From Butyrivibrio sp. LC3010 (GTDB lineage: Bacteria > Bacillota > Clostridia > Lachnospirales > Lachnospiraceae), in contig NZ_AUJU01000012.1 of the NCBI RefSeq assembly GCF_000424385.1, positions 62,001 through 126,000 of the forward strand: 64,000 nucleotides of DNA, in the 5' to 3' direction. The notes under the pieces were generated by a model. That model was not told the origin of the DNA and ran no database searches. It saw only the letters and a program-made list of their open reading frames with translations. Of the stretch, positions 33,952 to 44,800 are shown piece after piece (positions within the stretch are counted from its first letter, which is position 1; each line of letters opens with the position of its first letter). Made by a program: the position numbers and the translations under genes.

Positions 33952-35478
33952 ATGTTGACAAACACAACAGTCACAATCATCATTGCAGCCATTATTATTC
34001 TGGCAATTCTTATCATAGCAGCAGGCTATGTGAAAGCTCCGCCGGATAAGGCATTCATCATATCCGGTATCAGAAGAGTTCCACGTATTCTTATTGGTAG
34101 AGCAGGAGTTAAAGTTCCATTCCTCGAAAGAGTTGATAAACTCTATCTTGGACAAATGACAGTAGACATTAAAACTGAGCAGTCTGTTCCTACCAATGAC
34201 TTCATCAATGTAAATGTTGATGCAGTAGCAAAGGTAAGGATCGGAACAACTCCTGAAGCAATTCAACTCGCTGCTAAGAACTTCTTAAACAAGTCTCCTG
34301 AGCAGATTACTATGGATCTTCAGGATTCACTGCAGGGTAATATGCGTGAGATTATCGGTACTTTGGCTCTTAAGACTATCAATACCGATAGAGACAGCTT
34401 CTCAGATCAGGTTATGGAGAAGGCTTCAAGAGACATGAATAAGCTTGGTATCGAGATTCTTTCCTGTAACATCCAGAATGTAACAGATGAAAATGGTCTT
34501 ATCAGTGATCTTGGTATGGATAACACAGCTAAGATCAAGAAGGATGCAGCAATTGCGAAAGCTCAGGCTGACAGGGACGTGGCTATAGCAAAAGCTGAGG
34601 CTGACAAGGCAGCTAATGATGCAAGAGTTCTTGCACAGACAGAGATTGCTGAAAAAAACAATGCACTTGCCATCAAGCAGGCAGAACTTAAGAGAGAAGC
34701 TGATACAGCAAGCGCTGTAGCTGATGCAGCTTATGAGATTCAGACTCAGGAACAGCAGAAGTCAATTCAGACAGCAACTGTTAATGCTCAGATTGCAAAG
34801 GCTGAACGTGAAGCAGAACTTAAACAGAAGGAAGTTATTGTAAAACAGCAGGAACTTGCCGCTGAAATTGAGAAGAAGGCTGATGCTGAGAAATATCAGG
34901 CTGAGAAAAAGGCTGAAGCAGAGCTGGTTCAGAGACAGAAAAAGGCTGAGGCTGCCAAGTACGAGCAGGAGCGTGAGGCTGATGCAAAGAAGGCACAGGC
35001 TGAAGCTCAGAAGTACGCTGCAGAACAGGAAGCTGCAGGTATCAAGGCAAAATATGATGCTGAGGCTGCAGGTATCGCTGCAAAAGGTAAGGCAGAAGCT
35101 GAAGCAATCAGAGCAAAAGGTATCGCGGAAGCAGAAGCTATGGAGAAAAAAGCGGAAGCATACAAGAAGTACAACGGAGCTGCTATGGCTGAGATGATGA
35201 TCAAAATCATGCCTCAGATGGCTGCTGAGATTGCTAAGCCTCTTTCACAGATTGATAAGATTAACATCTATGGAACAGGGGATGGCTCAAATGGTGCAAG
35301 TCAGATTTCAGGAAACATGCCGATTGTTATGAAGCAGGTATTTGATACCATGTCAGAGGCAACAGGTGTTGATTTCACAGAAATCATGAGAGCCGGCACG
35401 TATGATGCCAAGGTTAACAAGAACATTAACCTTAGCGGGGACGGAGTGAATGTTACCATTGATAAAGATAACAATTAA
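33952..35478 (+). CDS. flotillin-like SPFH protein
   Basis: 508 residues. An N-terminal membrane helix (VTIIIAAIIILAILIIAAGYV) leads into an SPFH domain (about 30-190; VKAPPDKAFIISG, KVPFLERVDKL). A long Ala/Glu/Lys-rich coiled coil with repeats of the AEAEAIRAKG type follows (about 195-430), then a C-terminal domain. It would form membrane-attached scaffolds and organise lipid domains. AGAGGGAAGG before ATG 33952 favours it over the GTG at 33943. The gene converges with the next with overlapping stops (TTAA). Confidence 0.92.
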   Translation: MLTNTTVTIIIAAIIILAILIIAAGYVKAPPDKAFIISGIRRVPRILIGRAGVKVPFLERVDKLYLGQMTVDIKTEQSVPTNDFINVNVDAVAKVRIGTTPEAIQLAAKNFLNKSPEQITMDLQDSLQGNMREIIGTLALKTINTDRDSFSDQVMEKASRDMNKLGIEILSCNIQNVTDENGLISDLGMDNTAKIKKDAAIAKAQADRDVAIAKAEADKAANDARVLAQTEIAEKNNALAIKQAELKREADTASAVADAAYEIQTQEQQKSIQTATVNAQIAKAEREAELKQKEVIVKQQELAAEIEKKADAEKYQAEKKAEAELVQRQKKAEAAKYEQEREADAKKAQAEAQKYAAEQEAAGIKAKYDAEAAGIAAKGKAEAEAIRAKGIAEAEAMEKKAEAYKKYNGAAMAEMMIKIMPQMAAEIAKPLSQIDKINIYGTGDGSNGASQISGNMPIVMKQVFDTMSEATGVDFTEIMRAGTYDAKVNKNINLSGDGVNVTIDKDNN

Positions 35479-35861
35479 ACAGCCGGGAAATTTGCGAGGC
35501 AGAATTTGGAGTATTCTACTATAAGACGTGCAACCTTATTGCTTTTTATGAGTAATCCATCGCGGTACATCTTATAGGACTCAATATAAGAAGCAATAGC
35601 TGTACGGAGTTTTCCCTTTTTAAAGGGCATAGGATAAACTTCAATATAGTGATTTTTGCAATATGTAAGTAGTTCCTGCAGAGAAATAAGTGATTCCTTC
35701 TTTTTCTGCAGGAACGGTAAATACATAGCCATTCTTTCTGTAAACAACCAGTACATGGTGTCTTGGTAGAGCATATTGAAAGTATGCTCCTGGATATACC
35801 GGATCTGATCTTCAGTTATGTTGTAGCTTATTTCATTTGTTTTTTTCATATTAAGACTCAC
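35475..35861 (-). CDS. hypothetical protein, coupled to small membrane protein
   Basis: 128 residues, soluble, many aromatic and basic residues. Not recognised. An N-terminal stretch ITEDQIRYIQEHTFNMLYQDTMYWLFTERMAMYLPFLQ looks helical. The GTG start at 35861 overlaps the TGA of the upstream 51-residue gene, so translation is coupled; ATG 35849 is an alternative. The stop overlaps that of the flotillin gene. The partner's membrane helix suggests this protein works at the membrane (inference). Confidence 0.6.
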   Translation of the reverse strand: MSLNMKKTNEISYNITEDQIRYIQEHTFNMLYQDTMYWLFTERMAMYLPFLQKKKESLISLQELLTYCKNHYIEVYPMPFKKGKLRTAIASYIESYKMYRDGLLIKSNKVARLIVEYSKFCLANFPAV

Positions 35862-36013
35862 AGTACAAGTATAGGAAGAGTAATGAAAACTGCGACAAGA
35901 ACAATCGTACCAACGGCAGCGAGTATTCTGTTTCTGATGTCGCTCACATTTCTGTACTTTCCGTTATATTCTATAGTATCTATGATTTTATCTTTATTAT
36001 CATATGGTTTCAT
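35858..36013 (-). CDS. small membrane protein, unknown function
   Basis: 51 residues: a polar N-terminal half (MKPYDNKDKIIDTIEYNGKYRNVSDIRNR) and one C-terminal helix (ILAAVGTIVLVAVFITLPILVL), so probably N-in tail-anchored. TGAGGT precedes ATG 36013. An upstream in-frame ATG at 36046 has no ribosome site. Translationally coupled to the 128-residue gene. No family recognised. Confidence 0.55.
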   Translation of the reverse strand: MKPYDNKDKIIDTIEYNGKYRNVSDIRNRILAAVGTIVLVAVFITLPILVL

Positions 36014-36061
36014 GATAAATACCTCAAAATGTAAAAATGCACACACTTCTTATGTTGTATA

Positions 36062-36446
36062 AAGCATAGTCACAAATTGTGTAGATTCTGCATCGGAAGG
36101 CTTAAAAATTTATAAATAGCTCTAAAAATTATTATTACTATGCAAATATGTGAATTTAGAATTTTTTTATAAATACTGCCCTGATTCTGTAAGAATAGTA
36201 ATTGACGCTAATATTGTTAGTATATGATAACGTCACAGATAAGGCAATTACAGAAAGACAGGGAAGCATGGGCCGGATTAATTTTGTTGTCTAAAGTTAA
36301 CATAGTAAAAATTTTATATAAATTTTATACATTTTTAACAAATAGATAGTAGTTTTAGGGTAACACATGTAACATATGGTAGAAAAATTAAATCCTATAT
36401 AATATTTTATTGCACAAGCTAATACTCTCAATTATAATTCCAATTT
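36062..36446. other. intergenic region upstream of riboswitch
   Basis: A+T-rich with no gene seen. TTGACG (36202-36207) and TGATAA (36225-36230) with 17-bp spacing may be a promoter for the riboswitch-MCP unit. Confidence 0.35.
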
Positions 36447-36524
36447 GTAATATTCAGGGCAAAGCAGGTGAAAGCCTGTGGCGCAAAGCTATAGGGACTT
36501 TAAAATGTCAGCCAGTTGCATCTT
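36447..36524 (+). promoter_or_regulatory. cyclic di-GMP-I riboswitch (GEMM)
   Basis: The conserved GEMM-I parts are in order: AGGGCAAAG, a GAAA-capped P2 hairpin, GGCGCAAAGCTATAGGG and GCCAGTTGCA. The base equal to G20 (36459) is G, which favours c-di-GMP over the cGAMP-type A20 variant. A terminator starts 17 bases later, so binding probably tunes read-through into the chemotaxis receptor gene. Confidence 0.9.
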
Positions 36525-36540
36525 AAATACTAAGATTTGA

Positions 36541-36570
36541 AGCATGGGACATGATTCCATGCTTTTTTTG
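36541..36570 (+). terminator. riboswitch-linked terminator
   Basis: AGCATGG (36541-36547) pairs with CCATGCT (36557-36563), followed by seven T residues. Confidence 0.85.
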
Positions 36571-36760
36571 CTTTTTAAGAGATTATTCTTCTTGAAGCAA
36601 AAATGTATCGCGGTAGAGTTATCCTGCCTGCAAAAATCTGGTCACATGATTATATGTGGCTATAACTACTTGCGTTATAGAAATGCCGTTACTGTTTCTA
36701 TAAGGCAAATGCACCGTTTTTTTTATTCAAGATTGCAAATGACAATCGGAAAGGTATTTT

Positions 36761-38494
36761 ATGAACACAAAAAGTAGAAACATGGTCCGTCGTATTATTA
36801 TCATAGCCTCTATCCTTGCACTGCTTATGTCATTTTTCATAGGCCTTATTGGCTTTAATCATATTAAGAAGGCTTATTTCACTTCCTTCCAGGAAGGCTT
36901 GCATGCTGCAGCTATCCTTTTGGAAGATGAATTATCCAATCAGATTTCAGGAGACTGGACATTGGGAGAAGATGGTCAGCTCTTAAAGGGTGAGACACCT
37001 GTACATGATTTGTATCAGGGACAGCTTGATGAACTTAATAGAAAGACAGGTATGCACTATACTGTATTCTTTGGTGATACACGTTATATTACTTCACTTA
37101 AAGATGCTGAAACAGGGGTGCGTATGGAAGGCACTAAGGCATCAGACGTTGTAGTAGATGAAGTATTAAGAAAAGGTGATGAGTATCTTGCTGCTAATTT
37201 TGAAATCGCAAATCAGAACTGGTATGCATATTATCTTCCTCTTAAAAACGCTGATGGCTCAGTTATTGGTATGATTTTTGCCGGCCGTGATACAACAATT
37301 GTTGACGGTAACATGAGAGCTGCAAGTTTAGCAATAATAGCAACATTTTTGATATTCTTTGTATTTAATCTTATAGTTGCACGTATTCTTATCACAAAAA
37401 CTTCAAATTCCATCAAAGACATCACAGATGGTCTTAAGAAGCTGGAAGATGGTGAGCTTTCATTCTATATTGAAGATCGTACATTTAACCGTAAGGACGA
37501 GCTTGGTGTTATTGCTGCAAGTTCAGCGCAGGTTCGTGACAAGCTTCAGGATGTTATCAGCGCTACAAAGAAGCTTTCTGAAGATGTAACTAAGTCAGGT
37601 GAGACTCTTGCAAGTTCAGCAGAGTCAGCTTCACGTGTTGCAGAGCAGGTTACATGCGCTGTTGAAGATATCAGTCGCGGAGCTGCTTCACAGGCTGAGA
37701 GCATGGAAAGCTCTGTAAACAATACAAATGAGATGGGTGACAGTATCGATGAGATTACAGATAGAATCGAGAGTCTCTCAGCTGCTGCAGATGAGATGTT
37801 AACAGGTGCAAATCGCACAGTTGATACACTTAGCGATCTTATGAATAAAAATGAAGATGTTATGACATCCATGAAGGATATCAATGATCAGATTCGTCTT
37901 ACAAATGATTCAGTTATGGACATTGCCGAGGCGTCAAATGTGATCACAGAGATAGCAGAGCAGACACATCTTCTTTCTCTTAATGCAACAATAGAAGCTG
38001 CAAGAGCAGGAGACTATGGTAAGGGATTCTCAGTTGTTGCTTCAGAAATCGGTATTCTTTCTTCAGAGTCAAAGAAGGCTGCTGTTTCAATCAAGCAGAT
38101 AGTTGAGACTCTTGTAGCAGAATCAAAAAAGAGTGTTGAGACTATGCAGAGACTTGGCGAAAGCATGCAGGAGCAGAACGCACAGCTTACATCTACAAAG
38201 GATGATATGGATGTTGTTGTATCCAATGTAAATAACGTTGATAACTCAACCAGAATGATTTCTGAAAAGATTCATCTCCTTAACCAGCTTAAGGCAAGCT
38301 TTACTGATATTATTTCAGAGCTTTCAGCTATTTCTCAGCAGAATGCAGCATCTACTGAGGAAACAAATGCTTCAATGGAAGAGCTTAATTCTACATTTGC
38401 GCTTATAAGCAATGCGGCTAATGATCTTCGTGATATGGCTGAAACACTTAATGAGAAGATGGATTTCTTCTCACTTGAGAAAATGTCAGCATGA
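36761..38494 (+). CDS. methyl-accepting chemotaxis protein
   Basis: 577 residues. Membrane helix 1 (about 9-30), an extracellular single-Cache-like domain (about 35-185; [31 protein letters not shown] and [11 protein letters not shown]), helix 2 (about 188-210), HAMP, and a long coiled coil with the signalling tip [32 protein letters not shown]. It would sense an extracellular ligand and signal to CheA. GGAAAGG precedes the ATG. It is downstream of the c-di-GMP riboswitch, linking its level to c-di-GMP. No CheW gene is near. Confidence 0.95.
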   Translation: MNTKSRNMVRRIIIIASILALLMSFFIGLIGFNHIKKAYFTSFQEGLHAAAILLEDELSNQISGDWTLGEDGQLLKGETPVHDLYQGQLDELNRKTGMHYTVFFGDTRYITSLKDAETGVRMEGTKASDVVVDEVLRKGDEYLAANFEIANQNWYAYYLPLKNADGSVIGMIFAGRDTTIVDGNMRAASLAIIATFLIFFVFNLIVARILITKTSNSIKDITDGLKKLEDGELSFYIEDRTFNRKDELGVIAASSAQVRDKLQDVISATKKLSEDVTKSGETLASSAESASRVAEQVTCAVEDISRGAASQAESMESSVNNTNEMGDSIDEITDRIESLSAAADEMLTGANRTVDTLSDLMNKNEDVMTSMKDINDQIRLTNDSVMDIAEASNVITEIAEQTHLLSLNATIEAARAGDYGKGFSVVASEIGILSSESKKAAVSIKQIVETLVAESKKSVETMQRLGESMQEQNAQLTSTKDDMDVVVSNVNNVDNSTRMISEKIHLLNQLKASFTDIISELSAISQQNAASTEETNASMEELNSTFALISNAANDLRDMAETLNEKMDFFSLEKMSA

Positions 38495-38543
38495 ACGTTA
38501 TAGCTGTTAAATATTCATAGTAAGCACAAGGATATAATTATGG

Positions 38544-38571
38544 AAAGGTATGGCTTCGGTCATACCTTTTT
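38544..38571 (+). terminator. rho-independent terminator after the MCP gene
   Basis: AAAGGTATG (38544-38552) and CATACCTTT (38561-38569) form a stem around GCTTCGGT, followed by TT. Confidence 0.8.
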
Positions 38572-38867
38572 GAATGCATTCTTTTTATATCTATATCATA
38601 GATTTAACTGTACAAAAAACTATAAAAAATAGTCCAATATTTATAATTACTTTACCTATATGTGATGTTAGAATATCAATCGATAGTTCTTTCAGATTAT
38701 TTGAGCAGAAAAAGAGCACTTGACGAGGTATTTTTGGGTCTGGTGTGGGGGTATAAATATAGTTTAATATGGCTGTAACAGCTCTAAATGCGCATAAAGT
38801 GTCCTCATGAAGTTAAACGGTTAACCAAGATAAGAGGCTTTATTTATTACAAATAAAAAAGGAATGT
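38572..38867 (+). promoter_or_regulatory. upstream region of the giant GH43 gene
   Basis: Mostly A+T-rich. It holds a 32-bp element at 38714-38745 that recurs before the yesN gene (45272-45303), followed after 6 bp by TATAAAT (38752-38758), a fair -10 without a good -35. This is the layout expected if an activator bound the element over the -35. No gene is seen. Confidence 0.5.
38714..38745 (+). repeat. 32-bp shared element, copy a
   Basis: Starts GAGCACTTGACGAGGT and ends TCTGGTG; 25 of 32 bases match 45272-45303. TTTGAGCAGA just before it recurs at 45310. A candidate binding site for the YesN-type regulator encoded 6.6 kb away. Confidence 0.55.
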
Positions 38868-41800
38868 ATGAAAAAAGAAAAAGTGAAAGGGGGTTTCACA
38901 ATGAGAAGAAACAGTAGGTTTCAATCATTGGCGCTGGCTGCGGCTCTTACGATGCAAACGATCGGCGCGCCGGTGGTTCATGCTGCTGAAGATGTACAGC
39001 AGGTGTCTGTACCTACCGAAGCAGAAATGACAGAAGATCAGACAGAGGAGGATGCAGGTAAAGATAATCAGAGCCTGGAGGGTCAGGCAGATGAAGGAAC
39101 CGTAACTGACGATAAAAGCGACGTAGGGGAAAGTGAGGCAGAGAATAATAATACAGATAGCAATATCAAAGAGGATAATGTTGCAGATAATGTAGAAACG
39201 AACAATACGCAGGATACTGCAGATGAAGTAAATAATGGCAGTAAAAACGAGACTTCAGAAGATGCTAATGGGGATAACAATTCTGATAGCAGCGCGGAAG
39301 AAGGTAATCAGACTGTAACTGAAGAGAAGACAGATAGTACGGAAAAAGACAGTTCTGAAGGAGACACAGTTGAATCTGATAATGGCGCAGCTGAAAATAG
39401 TGGGGATAGTGAAAACGGAAGTGATACAGCTAAAGAAGCAGATAGCGTTACTGAATCAGATTTAGATGGAGCTGCAAATCCGGAAAATAATGAAGATGCC
39501 ACTTATAAGGATGCTGACAGCGCTCCGGCTGATACTGATAAAGAAGATACAGTTATTCCCGAAGCTGATGGGGAAGATAATCCAGAAAACAGTGTTGAAA
39601 GTGAATCCGAGACAGAGGATCCAAGACAGGGAGATGTCGAAAACAGAGGCAATCTTATCTGGACTGTAGATATGAATGATCTGTCTCAGTTCGATTTATA
39701 TACAGGTCCCAATGAGGGTAGCTGGTCAGCTGCAGACAATATTGCAAGAATTGATGGTGGTAATGGTAATAAGGCTATTTCCAAGAGACAGGAGTTTACC
39801 GACTTTGTATTAGAAGCTGATGTTACTGTTGAAAAACAGGCAGATTTACCTGATAAATCCAGTGCTCAGGGCGGTATTTTGTTCAGAGCTTCAAAAGGTA
39901 CAAATAGACAAAATGATGGCTACTTTGGTTATTATCTCGGAGTAAATGCAAGAGGTAAAGAGCTTATTCTCGGAAGATGCTCAGGCAATAACTGGCATGA
40001 GATAGCAAAGCAGAAAATGGATGCGGATTTTGGGAAAAGCTATCACCTTACGGTAGTTGCAAACGGATATAATATCACTTGTTACGCTGATTATGAAGGG
40101 GAGAATCTTGCCACCATTTCCGTAAAGGACAGCACACATCAAAGTGGCGGAATAGGAATGAGAAACTGGCTCTCCCATGCAAGCTTCAGGAATCTTGCAG
40201 TAAGTGAGTACAAGGAAGAGACAGATGAGGAAATTCTTGATGAACAGGCAGCTAAAGAATACCTTGAACAGGCACTTGATGAAATAAGTATTCCGGCTGC
40301 TGATGCGATAAGAGGGAATATCACACTCCCGTCTAAAGCAGGAAAAGCGGAATTATCCTGGGAATCTGATAACGAAGAAGTTATAAGCTCCAAGGATGTT
40401 TCACAGGAAGGATATTATGATATCCCTGCCGGTGTTGTAAAAAGAGGCGCACGGGATGAAAAGGTAACACTTACGGTAACGGCTACTTTATCAGGAGTGT
40501 CACTTTCAAAAGATATTGAAGTCAATGTCCTGGCAAAGGAAGCCCGGGACGAAAACTATGTGGGATATCTTTATGCTCACTTTAAAGAGATACCCGGTCA
40601 AAAGGGCGAACAGGATATTTTTTATGGAATAAGTGAAGATGGTCTTAACTGGACAGCACTTAACGGTAATGAAGCAGTTCTTAAATCAGACGTAAGTGAT
40701 AAGGCAACAAGAGATCCTTATATAATCAGAAGTGCTGAAGGGGATAGATTTTTCCTTCTTGCTACAGATCAGGATATATATAAATATGGAAATAACATTC
40801 CATGGGACAGATTATCAACTCAGGGCAGCACGGCGCTTACAATCTGGGAATCCACTGATCTTATACATTGGACAAATGAGAGAAATGTTGATGTAGCAGG
40901 TTCTATAGATGGAGGATGTGCATGGGCACCGGAAGCAATATATGATGAGGCAACCGGAGAATATCTTGTTTATTGGGCAAGCAAAATCGCAGCCGATAAT
41001 TTTGCCAGACAGTATACATTTGTATCAAGAACCAGAGATTTTTACACGTTTACAGAGCCTGAGCTGTTCAACGATTTTGGCAGCAATATTGATACTTCCA
41101 TGCTTAAAGTCGGAAACGATTATTACAGACTTACCAAAATGGAAGATGGCATGTATGTGAGACTGGACAAGGCATCCGGAAAGCTTCGTTCCTATGGTGA
41201 AGCTGTTACTACAAAAAATATCGGTAGTCTTACATTTAATGTTGTAGGCAACAATTACAGCTACATAGGCAACACAGGAAGTGGCTGTCTTGAATCCTTC
41301 AGAGGTAACTATGAAGGCGGCACCATGTTCAAGTTTAATGACAGAGATGAATGGTGCGTAATGCTAGATGAGTATGGCGGAGCTGCCAGAGGATATATTC
41401 CTTTTACCACGGACGATCTTAACAGGCCAAACAGGATTCATGTGCTTGATGAAAATCAGTACACAGCCCAGGAAGGCTGTAAGCATGGAGTTATCCTGCC
41501 TGTAACTGCGGCGGAATATGATGCATTAGTTAAAACCTATGGTGTAGAAAAGGGTCAGCTTGCAGCTATGGATAAGCAGGATGATCCGGTAGCTGAGTAT
41601 GACTTTGAAAATGCTGATGGAACCAGGGTTATAGCAAACGGAAAAGATTTAGGGCTAACTCTTAGCGGAAGTGCAGAACTTAAGGCAGATGCTGAAGCAG
41701 GTAATGTTCTATATCTTGATGGCTCGGACGATTGCTATGCAAAGTTTGAGGATGGCATTTTTGATGCTATGAACGAACTAACCATCAGAATGGATGTTAA

Positions 41801-44800
41801 GGCTGAACGTGCAGATGTACAGAGCATGGTTGCCGCACTTGGAAGTGGAGCAGATAAACATCTTTATATGAGAGTGAATAATGATGAGACATCTGCAGGC
41901 TCCACTACAAGTGGTGTAAATGGTATTAAGTCTGTAAAGAGCAGTAATTATGGAACTTATGGCAGATGGGTCCATCTGGATCTTATTGTAAAGAATAATG
42001 ATCTGACTTTCTATGCAGATGGATTTTTGGTTGGAACGGTCAAAAACAGAAATATATCTGAGCTTGGGCGAGAACTTTCATTGTATCTTGGAAAATCTTT
42101 TGCAGGTGGAAGAAATTTCAAGGGAAGTATCGACAATGTCAGGATTTACAATAAAGCTCTGACATTGGAAGAACTGAACGCCAAAGAAGCCAAGGCATTT
42201 ACAGTAAAAATCGAAGGCGAGAGCGGAACAGTTACCGGAAAAGCTAAAGTTGTTGACAGAGGTGATTCATCAGGCGGACGCAAGATTGGTTATATCGATG
42301 ATACATCATCAACGGTTACCATGAAGATAAATGCTCCTCATGATGGTACTTACAGAGTTGAAATTGCTGCAGATGGTGATAAAGGTGCATTTCCTAATCC
42401 TTCACACAGATATTGGGTAAACGGAGATGAAGAGCATGCTGAGATTGTAGAATATAAAAATGCTACAAACTGGGATATATGGTCTTTATACAGTGTTTAT
42501 GTGGATTTGAAGGAAGGCGAGAATACATTTACCGTATCTCACTCCGGACGTGAAAACAGTTTTGCAGAGCTTGATTATATTGTTTTCCATGCTGTAGAAG
42601 TACCTGGATACGAGCTCATGGTTGGTGATAGAGCCATAGAAGGTTTTGATAAGAAAAAACAGGTATACAGCGTAGATGTAGATGATTTTTCAGATATTCC
42701 TTCAGTATCGGTAAAGTTTGATGAAAATGCAGATGACAGCTTTAAATCAAAGGTTACCCAGGCAACTGCTGACAGACCGGAGAGCTATATCACAGTTTAT
42801 AGTGATGAGGATCCATCATATGTGAATAAATACACTATCCGTTTTAACACATCGGATTCCTTTGAAAGTTCACTGGTGAATTATGGTGCAGATCCCTTTG
42901 TGACATATCATGACGGATACTACTACTATGTGCGTATGGGACGAAATGACACCGGAATATGGGTAACAAAAGCTGCTGAACTTTCAAGAATCGGTAAAGT
43001 TGAACCTGTATGTGTGTACATGCCCTCAGGAGATCAGCCCTCAAGAGAGCTTTGGGCGCCGGAAATACACTTCATAGACGGTAAATGGTATATCTACTAC
43101 ACAGCAGGTCAGGGCGCCAATCACAGAATGATGGTACTTGAGAGTGTAACGGATGATGCTCAGGGTGAGTATATTTACAAAGGGAAAATTAACCCTGAAA
43201 CAGACAGATGGGCCATTGATCAGACAGTTCTTTCACTTGACGGACAGCTATATGCGATATGGTCAGGCTGGGACGGATTTGTTGATGGTGAGCAGAGACT
43301 ATATATTGCGAAAATGGAGAACCCATGGACGATTTCAGGTGACAGGGTAGAGCTTTCAAGACCTGAATATAAGTGGGAAGTGAATGAGCATCCTACTATC
43401 AATGAAGGTGCAGAAATTGCAATAGCTCCTGACGGAACAGTAAATATCGTATATTCAGCAAGCGGATCCTGGTCAGATACTTATTGTCTCGGATTACTGA
43501 CACTTAAGAAGGGTGCAGATCCTATGAAAAAATCGTCCTGGATCAAATCCTCCAAGCCAATATTTGAGAAAAATGATAGCACTACATTTTCTACAGGACA
43601 TGCAAGCTTTGTAAAGTCACCGGATGGAACAGAGGATTACCTGGTATTCCATGCAACAAGATTCCCGGGTGGCGGTTGGAATGGAAGAGGTGTAAGGGCG
43701 CAGAGAGTATACTGGCTTGAGGATGGAACACCTTTCCTTGGCACATCAGCAGAATATACAGATAAAGTAAAGATGCCTTCCGGAACAAAGAAGGTTGTAT
43801 ATCATAAGTTAGAAGCTGAAAATGCAGAGCTTACCGGCCTTTCAAGTACAGAAACCTATAACTCTTCATCAAATGCCTGCGTACATGGGCTGACAGATGA
43901 GAGTAAAACAGCAGAGTTTACCTTTGATGTAGAAGAAGCCGGAGAATATATGCTTTATGTCGGTGCTTCAGCAGATGTAAATGATGCGGCACTTAAAATC
44001 AGTGTTAATGGAGATGAGTACGAGAAAACAATTTACAATTTTAATGCTAATTCCGGTTCAAGACTGTGCGTAGACAACTGGTTTGGTTATGAACAGAAGA
44101 TTAGCCTTAATGAAGGAAGTAACACCATAGTAGTATCCGGAGTGAGTGGAAAGGGAACAGCGGCACTTGATTATATTGAGTATTGTAAGCTTGAAGATGC
44201 CCTTGCTCCAAATCCCGCACCTTCTGCAACACCTGAAGAACCTGAAACGCCCGGAACAGAGCCAGAAACACCAGGAACAGAACCTGAAACACCCGGAACG
44301 GAACCCGAAGCTCCCGGCACAGAGCCTGAGATACCCGGAACGGAACCCGAAGCTCCCGGCACAGAGCCAGAAGTACCCGGAACAGAACCCGAAGCTCCCG
44401 GCACAGAGCCAGAAGTACCCGGAACAGAACCAGAAACACCAGGAACAGAGCCAGAAGTACCCGGAACAGAGCCTGAGACACCCGGAACGGAACCAGAAAC
44501 ACCAGGCACAGAGCCAGAGACACCCGGCACAATTCCGCAGACACCGGAAACGACACCTCAGGTTCCAGGAACAACTCCGCAGAATCCCGGCAATGTGGTT
44601 AAGCCCGGTAATTCCGGCACACCCTCACAGGTAGTACCGTCAAAGCCTGAAAATCCGATTCAGACTAAGCCTGTAGAAACTAAGGCTCCAATTGTAGAGA
44701 ATTCGGCACCGGTAGTTCATAGCACAGGAGAGTCTGTTGTGGCAGATGGAGCATCTTACACGATTACTTCCACTGATGATGGACAACAGGCAGTCAGCTA

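Noticed and set aside
36544..36777. 77-codon frame after the riboswitch
   Set aside because: It starts inside the terminator hairpin and has no ribosome site.
44107..44634. Long overlapping open frames on both strands inside the Pro/Glu repeat
   Set aside because: They come from the 21-nt tandem array; the exported GH43 protein explains the region.
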